Assembly (NCBI GenBank): GCA_029824495.1
Contig: JALGXY010000463.1
Span: 1-6,131 of the forward strand
DNA from: Fimbriimonadia bacterium
GTDB lineage: Bacteria; Armatimonadota; Fimbriimonadia; Fimbriimonadales; Fimbriimonadaceae
Length of the DNA stretch: 6,131 bases
Direction of reading: 5' to 3'
The notes beneath the pieces were generated by a model. The model did not search any database. It was not told the DNA's origin and saw only the letters and a list, made by a program, of their open reading frames with translations. A program made the position numbers and the translations under genes. Positions 1 to 4,832 of the stretch are shown here, piece by piece. Position 1 is the first letter of the stretch. Each line of letters begins with the position of its first letter.

Positions 1-76
1 TGCCTACATGGCGATGAACCTGGTCTACATCCGAGCAGCAGAGCGGCGCGGCGCTGAGTTTGTGATCGAAGATTAA
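1..76 (+). CDS. 3' end of an unrecognised gene (partial)
   Basis: The frame beginning with the codon at position 2 reads 24 residues (AYMAMNLVYIRAAERRGAEF, then VIED) and ends at TAA 74-76. The gene starts before the window. A hydrophobic stretch (AYMAMNLVYI) followed by a basic patch (RAAERR) would fit the last membrane helix of a membrane protein with a cytosolic tail, but 24 residues are too few to name a family. It is convergent with the GYF_2-TM2 gene, whose stop codon begins 2 bases further on. Assignment as coding rests on the clean open frame, the tight fit against the next gene and ordinary codon use. Confidence 0.55.
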   Translation, partial: AYMAMNLVYIRAAERRGAEFVIED

Positions 77-78
77 AA

Positions 79-624
79 TCAGTCTGCCAGCTCTAGGCCA
101 TTGACATCTCGCAGGCTTCCTGTGAAGATCAAGATCATGTCAATAAGAGCCCATATCCCGGTCACAATTGCGCCAAAGCCAAAGGTGAGGACTGTGATCA
201 GCAGCATCGCAATTCCAGTCCCCGTATGACCCAGATAGAACCGGTGTATTCCAAGTGTCCCTAAAAAGAAGGCGAGAAGTCCGGCCGCAATCTTGCTTCT
301 ATTCGACTTCTGTAGTGTCGTGGAACCGCCTGGCACCATCGCATGAGACTGGCTGCTGTAGGGGCTTGAATACGGATCAGGGCCGCGAGTTGGCTGCACG
401 GGCTTGGCCGCCACCTGAGTCTCCTGAGGAGCCGGTGCCGGCCTGCTCGAGGCGTCAATATCCGCAGCGAGTTCTGCGAGGTCAGCGGCTCGAACAAAGC
501 TTCCTGTCACCGGATCTTTGATCCTAGAATTTGGACCAATACGACCCTCCTTGACCCAATCCTTCAACGTCGGCAGGTCAACGGGGCCGTACGTGTTCCC
601 ATCAGATCCAATCACTTCGTACAA
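79..624 (-). CDS. GYF_2 (DUF4339) - TM2 domain membrane protein
   Basis: A 181-residue protein with two recognisable modules. Residues 2-52 (YEVIGSDGNTYGPV, then LPTLKDWVKEGRI and a late VRAADL) match the GYF_2/DUF4339 pattern, a small domain thought to bind peptides or partner proteins. Residues about 53-108 form a Pro/Ser/Ala/Gln-rich linker with a short YSSPYSS repeat, probably disordered. Residues 109-176 are a TM2 domain: one hydrophobic helix, the GIHRFYLG turn at 125-132, a second helix and the closing LRDVNG at 171-176. The protein should sit in the inner membrane through two helices. The start is TTG (624-622), chosen because an AGGTGG ribosome site lies 7 bases upstream. It lies 32 bases downstream of the isomerase gene on the same strand, so co-transcription is likely. 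The biological role of such proteins is not known. The domain calls are firm, the function is not. Confidence 0.88.
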   Translation of the reverse strand: MYEVIGSDGNTYGPVDLPTLKDWVKEGRIGPNSRIKDPVTGSFVRAADLAELAADIDASSRPAPAPQETQVAAKPVQPTRGPDPYSSPYSSQSHAMVPGGSTTLQKSNRSKIAAGLLAFFLGTLGIHRFYLGHTGTGIAMLLITVLTFGFGAIVTGIWALIDMILIFTGSLRDVNGLELAD

Positions 625-631
625 GTTTCAG

Positions 632-637
632 CCACCT
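632..637 (-). promoter_or_regulatory. Ribosome binding site of the GYF_2-TM2 gene
   Basis: Read on the minus strand this is AGGTGG, seven bases before TTG at 624. It is one mismatch from AGGAGG and decides the choice of the unusual TTG start. It is the best-placed ribosome site in the window. Confidence 0.6.
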
Positions 638-656
638 CAGTTTAAGTACGGGAGAA

Positions 657-1544
657 TCAGCTCTTAGGATTCTCGATGTAAGGACCACCACGGCAAGCTT
701 TCAGATAATTCAGACCATGCACCTGTCCAGTCATCTCCAGTTCGTTCTTGTAGATCGGGTCGTGCCAGCCTTCAATATCGATCGATCCTGTGAATCCGTT
801 CATCCTTAGGATTGAGATGATATCTGTCCAATTGGTGTCTCCAAAACCGGGCGTGCGGTGCCAGACAAATGGCTCTCCGCTCCTCGTGCCTCGCGTTTTG
901 ATCACATCCCATGCCACCGAGGCGTCTTTGCCGTGGACATGATAGACACGATCGACGTATTTGCGAAGATTCGGCAGGGGGCTGATCAAGGAGACCATCT
1001 GGTGGCACGGCTCCCACTCGAGTCCGATCGCCTTCGACTCGACAGCATCGAACATCATGTCCCAGGCAGCAGGGGAATGGGCGATATTCCACTTTGGCGC
1101 CTGCCAGGTTCCGCCCATGTCGCAGTTCTCGAATGCGATCTTCACCCCACAGTCCTCGGCAACCTTAGCCAGATGACCAAACACCTTCTTGTACTGCGGC
1201 ATCGACTCGTCAACAGACCGATCTTCCATCGCGCCTGCAAATCCACAAACGACATTGCAGTTGAACAGATGCGCATTCTTGATCAGGGTTTCCCAATCCT
1301 TCGCCGTCTGTTCGGCTTGAAGCGGGTTGCCATAGACACCGACACTGCTGATGATCGCCTTTCCGTCAATCACTTCAAGACTCTGCTTTGCTGTCGAGTC
1401 AAGATCGACATCTCCGATGTACTGCCACAAGGTCAGTTCGAACGATTCAAAACCGTGATCCACAATCTGGCGAAGGTAGTCAGGCGCTCCATTCATTCCG
1501 GCAAGGGTGCCGATTCGGATGTCCTGGTGGTCAGTCATGCTCAT
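657..1544 (-). CDS. Sugar phosphate isomerase/epimerase-like TIM-barrel protein
   Basis: A 295-residue protein of the xylose isomerase-like TIM-barrel superfamily (AP endonuclease 2 fold), whose members isomerise, epimerise or dehydrate sugars, inositols and keto acids using a divalent metal. It opens with the typical first strand RIGTLAG (10-16) and GFESFEL (31-37). Likely metal and substrate residues are E139 in KIAFEN (135-140), E176/E178 and H181 in GLEWEPCHQ (174-182), H202/H204 in YHVHGKD (201-207), and E258 in IDIEGWHDP (255-263). The length is normal and there is no signal peptide, so it should be cytoplasmic. ATG 1544 is the longest start; a second ATG at 1538 is possible, and neither has a good ribosome site. 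It is divergent from the MFS transporter and precedes the GYF_2-TM2 gene. Family confidence is high; the substrate cannot be read from the sequence. Confidence 0.9.
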   Translation of the reverse strand: MSMTDHQDIRIGTLAGMNGAPDYLRQIVDHGFESFELTLWQYIGDVDLDSTAKQSLEVIDGKAIISSVGVYGNPLQAEQTAKDWETLIKNAHLFNCNVVCGFAGAMEDRSVDESMPQYKKVFGHLAKVAEDCGVKIAFENCDMGGTWQAPKWNIAHSPAAWDMMFDAVESKAIGLEWEPCHQMVSLISPLPNLRKYVDRVYHVHGKDASVAWDVIKTRGTRSGEPFVWHRTPGFGDTNWTDIISILRMNGFTGSIDIEGWHDPIYKNELEMTGQVHGLNYLKACRGGPYIENPKS

Positions 1545-1552
1545 ATGATCCG

Positions 1553-1561
1553 ATTCTATCA
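1553..1561 (-). promoter_or_regulatory. Possible extended -10 promoter of the isomerase gene
   Basis: On the minus strand the sequence reads TGATAGAAT, an extended -10 (TGn) with TAGAAT matching TATAAT at five of six positions. It ends eight bases before ATG 1544. No convincing -35 box was found at 17 bases. If used, transcription would begin at or next to the start codon, giving a nearly leaderless mRNA, which would fit the absence of a ribosome site. The hexamer is weak evidence by itself. Confidence 0.25.
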
Positions 1562-1591
1562 GCGTTGCTCTTCAATTCGCTGTGCCAAACT

Positions 1592-1596
1592 TGGAG
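1592..1596 (+). promoter_or_regulatory. Ribosome binding site deciding the GTG start of the MFS gene
   Basis: TGGAG lies four bases before GTG 1601. Spacing is short, but it is the only purine-rich ribosome-like site near the point where the protein becomes transporter-like. It also avoids overlap with the divergent isomerase gene. Confidence 0.4.
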
Positions 1597-1600
1597 CGCC

Positions 1601-2899
1601 GTGACCAAAGCGTCTTCTATCTACCGAGACTCCTGGCTTTGGAACATCGGCCTGTCCGCCTACTGGTTTGCCGGCCAGTGGAAGTGGTTTCTGCTGCTTC
1701 TCTTTGTTTTGCCAGGGCAGGTGGCCGAAATCGTCCCGGGCGGGGAAAAGAACCAGGCCTGGGGCACCATTTTCGCAATTGGAGGAGCGTGGGCTGCAGT
1801 CGGTCCATCGCTTTTCGGCTGGATCAGCGACCGCCTCGGAAGGCGCAAGCCGTTTATCTCGATGGGCTGTGCTCTGACTGTCCTGGCGATAGTCTTCCTG
1901 TCGAGGGCAGACTCACTGCTTCTGCTCGGCGCAAGCTACCTCCTGCTTCAGTTCTCGGATGATGTCGGACAGGGTGCCTACAGTTCGCTGATTCCCCAGA
2001 TCGTGCCGGAAGAGCGTCGCGGGCGATCATCGGCGATCATGTCTGCGCTGAACCTGTCTGCCTACATCTTCTCAGCAGTTGCTGCGATTGCCTTCGCAGA
2101 CAAGGGGTGGCTGGGCTTAAACCAGGCTGAGACGATCTATGCGATGACCGCAGTAGTCAACATCGTCATGGCCGCTTGGGTCTTGATTACAATTCGCGAC
2201 CTGAAGGAGCCGCTCCCTAAAGCTGCGCTAGGAAAGAGGGAAGGCAGTACGATGGCTATCTGGCTGACCCCCTGGCTCGACTCAGATTTTCGCTGTCTCT
2301 GGCTAACCCGGCTGCTTATCTCCTGCGGCTTCTATCTCATCGTCCCCTTCCTCAGGTTCTTTCTCGAGGATATGGTTCCGCACACCGTGGTCGGCGACGA
2401 TGCAGTCTTCAGCTTATTTGGCCTCGAAGTTGTCGGGCTCTTGCCCGCAGCGATGGCCGTGGCATTGACGATGGCCCTGTGCGGGGCCGGCTCGTCAATC
2501 TATGCCGCAGCTAAAGCAGGCAAGATCGGCAGAAAGAAGAAGATCAGGGTTGCGGGGGTCATCATGGCAGCCTCACTGCTGCCCTTCACCGTTCTATGGG
2601 ATTTCCAAGGAATCGTGCTGTTGGCTGGAGGATTTGGCTTAGGATACGGTCTCTATCTTTCTGCAGAGTGGGCACTTGCTTCCGACGTGATGCCTGACAA
2701 GGGCCATCTCGGTCAGGACATGGGGATGTGGCAGTCGAGCATCGTGATCGGCCAGATGCTGAGCGGCCTTGGAGGGGCCATGATCACCTACTTCAATACG
2801 AAGGTCTTTGGCCTAGGCTACAGCATCAATTTCCTGATCGCAGGGGTCCTGGTCCTCGGTGGGTCGCTGCTAGTCATAAAGATCAAGGGGTCTCACTGA
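1601..2899 (+). CDS. MFS transporter (probable sugar or related solute carrier)
   Basis: A 432-residue integral membrane protein of the major facilitator superfamily. The diagnostic loop between helices 2 and 3 is present as GWISDRLGRRKP (73-84). A second cytoplasmic loop, QGAYSSLIPQIVPEERRGR (124-142), resembles that of GPH/SLC45-like sugar carriers, which is the basis for a tentative sugar assignment. Hydrophobic segments occur throughout, with a central hydrophilic loop around 198-230 and the basic half-repeat loop KIGRKKKIR (308-316), consistent with about 12 helices in two halves. The frame is open upstream to 1388, but that part lies antisense to the isomerase gene and has no transporter character. 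GTG 1601 with TGGAG before it gives the normal N-terminus. It is divergent from the isomerase gene and 25 bases ahead of aspS. Substrate and direction of transport are not determined; supply of the isomerase substrate is an inference from position. Confidence 0.88.
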   Translation: MTKASSIYRDSWLWNIGLSAYWFAGQWKWFLLLLFVLPGQVAEIVPGGEKNQAWGTIFAIGGAWAAVGPSLFGWISDRLGRRKPFISMGCALTVLAIVFLSRADSLLLLGASYLLLQFSDDVGQGAYSSLIPQIVPEERRGRSSAIMSALNLSAYIFSAVAAIAFADKGWLGLNQAETIYAMTAVVNIVMAAWVLITIRDLKEPLPKAALGKREGSTMAIWLTPWLDSDFRCLWLTRLLISCGFYLIVPFLRFFLEDMVPHTVVGDDAVFSLFGLEVVGLLPAAMAVALTMALCGAGSSIYAAAKAGKIGRKKKIRVAGVIMAASLLPFTVLWDFQGIVLLAGGFGLGYGLYLSAEWALASDVMPDKGHLGQDMGMWQSSIVIGQMLSGLGGAMITYFNTKVFGLGYSINFLIAGVLVLGGSLLVIKIKGSH

Positions 2900-2907
2900 C
2901 CCACAGG

Positions 2908-2913
2908 TATTAT
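2908..2913 (+). promoter_or_regulatory. Possible -10 box for aspS
   Basis: TATTAT matches TATAAT at five of six positions and ends 11 bases before the aspS ATG. No good -35 box is visible in the end of the MFS gene. If real, the leader would be only about 3-5 bases long, in keeping with the lack of any ribosome site before aspS. Confidence 0.2.
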
Positions 2914-2924
2914 CCCGGCCTCAA

Positions 2925-4760
2925 ATGAGCTTCACTCAGCGCACTCATACTTGCGGCGAAATCCGTGTCAGTCACGTCGACAGCGAGGTGACACTCAATG
3001 GCTGGGTGAATAATCTGAGAGACCATGGCGGACTCGTTTTTGTCGATGTTCGAGACAGGTATGGCTTGACCCAGGTCGTCCTTGATCCGGAAAAGTTCCC
3101 AGAAGCCGAGAACCTGCGTTCCGAAAGCTGCATCAGCATTACAGGGAAAGTGGTTGAAAGGGAAGGAGGCAAGAATCCGAATCTTGCCACCGGAGATGTT
3201 GAGCTGATCGTTTCGAGCTACGAGCTGCTGAACCAGAGCGCTGTTCTACCGTTTCCAGTATCTGATGAAGACCGGATGCAGAAGGTGAACGAGGAGCTTC
3301 GCGTTAAGCACCGTTACCTCGATCTGCGACGACCGACAATGCTCAAGAAGCTGCAGATGCGATCTGCGGCGACAAAGTTGATTCGCGACTACCTCGATGC
3401 TGAAGGATTCGTCGATGTTGAGACTCCGATCATCACGAAGTCGACTCCCGAAGGCGCCCGCGATTATCTAGTGCCTTATCGAATTGAACCGGGCAAGTTC
3501 TACGCCCTGCCACAGAGTCCCCAGCAATACAAGCAGCTTCTGATGGTGGCCGGCATTGAGAAGTACTACCAGATCGCCCGCTGCTTCCGAGATGAAGCCC
3601 AAAGAGCAGATCGCCAGCCCGAATTCACCCAGCTTGACCTTGAAATGTCATTCGTGACACAAGAGGACATCCTCACTCTGATGGAAGGTCTGACCATTCA
3701 GGTCGTCAATGGACTGATCAGTGAATTTGATCTGGACAAGGAACCGTTGACCACGTTTGAGAGGATGACCTATGACGAGTCGATGGAGCGTTTTGGCAAC
3801 GATAAGCCGGACCTTCGCTTTGGGCTCGAACTCTTCGACGTCTCTTCTGCAGTCGCCAACTCTGATTTTGGCGTTTTCAAAGGGGCTATAGGAGCCGGTG
3901 GAAAGGTTCGTGGAGTTCTGTATCCGGGCGGATCCAAGCTGTCACGAAAGGACATCAGAGAGCTTGAAGATCTTCCCAAAGACTGTGGCGGAAAAGGCCT
4001 CGCCACCATCATGGTTCTGGCAGAGGGTCAGGAGGCAGAGGGCGCTGTCGAGTTTGAGGATCTGCGCCTAAAGAGCGGCATTCTAAAATTCTTGAAGCCC
4101 GATGAGATCACTGCAATTCTTGACGGTGCCGAAGCGAAGCCCGGCGACCTGATCTGCCTGGCAGCAGACAGCTACGATGTCACATGCTCGGTCTTGTCAG
4201 CCGTTCGTCTCTTTATCGGCAACAAGCTTGAACTGCGAGACCCGAGGCAGCTCTCTTTTGTGTATGTCCTCGACTTCCCATTGGTCAACTGGAACGAAGA
4301 TGAGCAGAGGTGGGACCCGAGTCACCACCCGTTCACATCACCGAAAGCGGCTGATGTCCATCTGCTGGACACTGATCCTGGAGCAATTCGTGCAGACTGC
4401 TATGATCTCGTCTGCAACGGTGTCGAGTGGGCCTCTGGTTCAATTCGAATTCATGACCCCGTTCTGCAGTCTCGGATCTTCGACCTGATCGGTGTAACGA
4501 AGCAGCAGCAGGAAGAGCGTTTTGGCCACATTCTCGAAGCCTTCAGCTTCGGTGCCCCGCCGCATGGCGGAATTGCTCCTGGAATCGATCGCCTGGTCAT
4601 GCTTCTGACCGATGATGAGAACATCCGCGAGGTGATCGCCTTCCCGAAAGTGGGGCAGGGATATGACCCCCTCATGGATGCCCCTTCAACGATCGATGAG
4701 ACACAGTGGAGTGAGATGGGCCTCAAGCAGGCACCGAATTCCGAAAGTCAGCCTGAATAG
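2925..4760 (+). CDS. aspS: Aspartyl-tRNA synthetase, probably non-discriminating
   Basis: A 611-residue class II synthetase that charges tRNA(Asp), and here probably also tRNA(Asn), with aspartate in the cytoplasm. In order it has an N-terminal OB-fold anticodon-binding domain (about 1-110, with NGWVNNLRDHGG and DVRDRYGLTQVV), and motif 1 ending at P168 (GFVDVETP). The substrate loops TPEGARDYLVP (174-184) and QSPQ (197-200) follow. Motif 2 has ATP-binding R222 (FRDE 221-224). A GAD insertion spans roughly 300-420. HHPFT is at 467-471, a substrate loop with R508 is in GSIRIHD (505-511), and motif 3 GIDRL carries R556. Length is close to the E. coli enzyme plus a short polar tail. H34 and G81 align with the residues that relax tRNA choice in the Pseudomonas aeruginosa enzyme. 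The usual EVGGGS-type loop reads EWASGS (501-506), a mild variant. ATG 2925 gives the normal N-terminus but has no ribosome site. Confidence 0.98.
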   Translation: MSFTQRTHTCGEIRVSHVDSEVTLNGWVNNLRDHGGLVFVDVRDRYGLTQVVLDPEKFPEAENLRSESCISITGKVVEREGGKNPNLATGDVELIVSSYELLNQSAVLPFPVSDEDRMQKVNEELRVKHRYLDLRRPTMLKKLQMRSAATKLIRDYLDAEGFVDVETPIITKSTPEGARDYLVPYRIEPGKFYALPQSPQQYKQLLMVAGIEKYYQIARCFRDEAQRADRQPEFTQLDLEMSFVTQEDILTLMEGLTIQVVNGLISEFDLDKEPLTTFERMTYDESMERFGNDKPDLRFGLELFDVSSAVANSDFGVFKGAIGAGGKVRGVLYPGGSKLSRKDIRELEDLPKDCGGKGLATIMVLAEGQEAEGAVEFEDLRLKSGILKFLKPDEITAILDGAEAKPGDLICLAADSYDVTCSVLSAVRLFIGNKLELRDPRQLSFVYVLDFPLVNWNEDEQRWDPSHHPFTSPKAADVHLLDTDPGAIRADCYDLVCNGVEWASGSIRIHDPVLQSRIFDLIGVTKQQQEERFGHILEAFSFGAPPHGGIAPGIDRLVMLLTDDENIREVIAFPKVGQGYDPLMDAPSTIDETQWSEMGLKQAPNSESQPE

Positions 4761-4776
4761 CCCTCAAGAAGAGGGC
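4760..4776 (+). other. Small hairpin at the end of aspS
   Basis: GCCCTC-AAGAA-GAGGGC is a perfect 6-bp stem with a 5-base loop beginning at the last base of the aspS stop codon. It is not followed by a T run (CGAAAAATCC follows), so it does not qualify as a standard intrinsic terminator. It could protect the mRNA 3' end or do nothing. Confidence 0.3.
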
Positions 4777-4800
4777 CGAAAAATCCGGTATTAAAGAGTG

Positions 4801-4821
4801 AGGAGGATCTGCAGTTCTCCT
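4801..4821 (+). other. Hairpin enclosing an AGGAGG ribosome-binding sequence
   Basis: AGGAGGAT (4801-4808) pairs with GTTCTCCT (4814-4821) around the loop CTGCA: eight consecutive pairs, two of them G-U. The left arm is a perfect AGGAGG, but it stands 26 bases before ATG 4833 and has no in-range ATG, GTG or TTG of its own. The hairpin ends 11 bases before that ATG. It may act as a translation standby or control structure for the downstream gene, as a weak aspS terminator, or be chance. Confidence 0.35.
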
Positions 4822-4832
4822 TCAATTAGTCA

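Noticed and set aside
1388..1600. Upstream extension of the MFS frame by 71 codons
   Set aside because: It lies inside the isomerase gene on the opposite strand, its translation is not transporter-like, and GTG 1601 with TGGAG gives a normal N-terminus.
858..1604. 248-codon plus-strand open frame opposite the isomerase gene
   Set aside because: It is fully antisense to a protein with clear TIM-barrel motifs, has no recognisable domain, and its translation is rich in Arg, His, Asp and Ile as expected from a reversed frame.
4760..4821. Intrinsic terminator of aspS
   Set aside because: Two hairpins exist (4760-4776 and 4801-4821), but neither is followed by a T run, so I list them only as hairpins.
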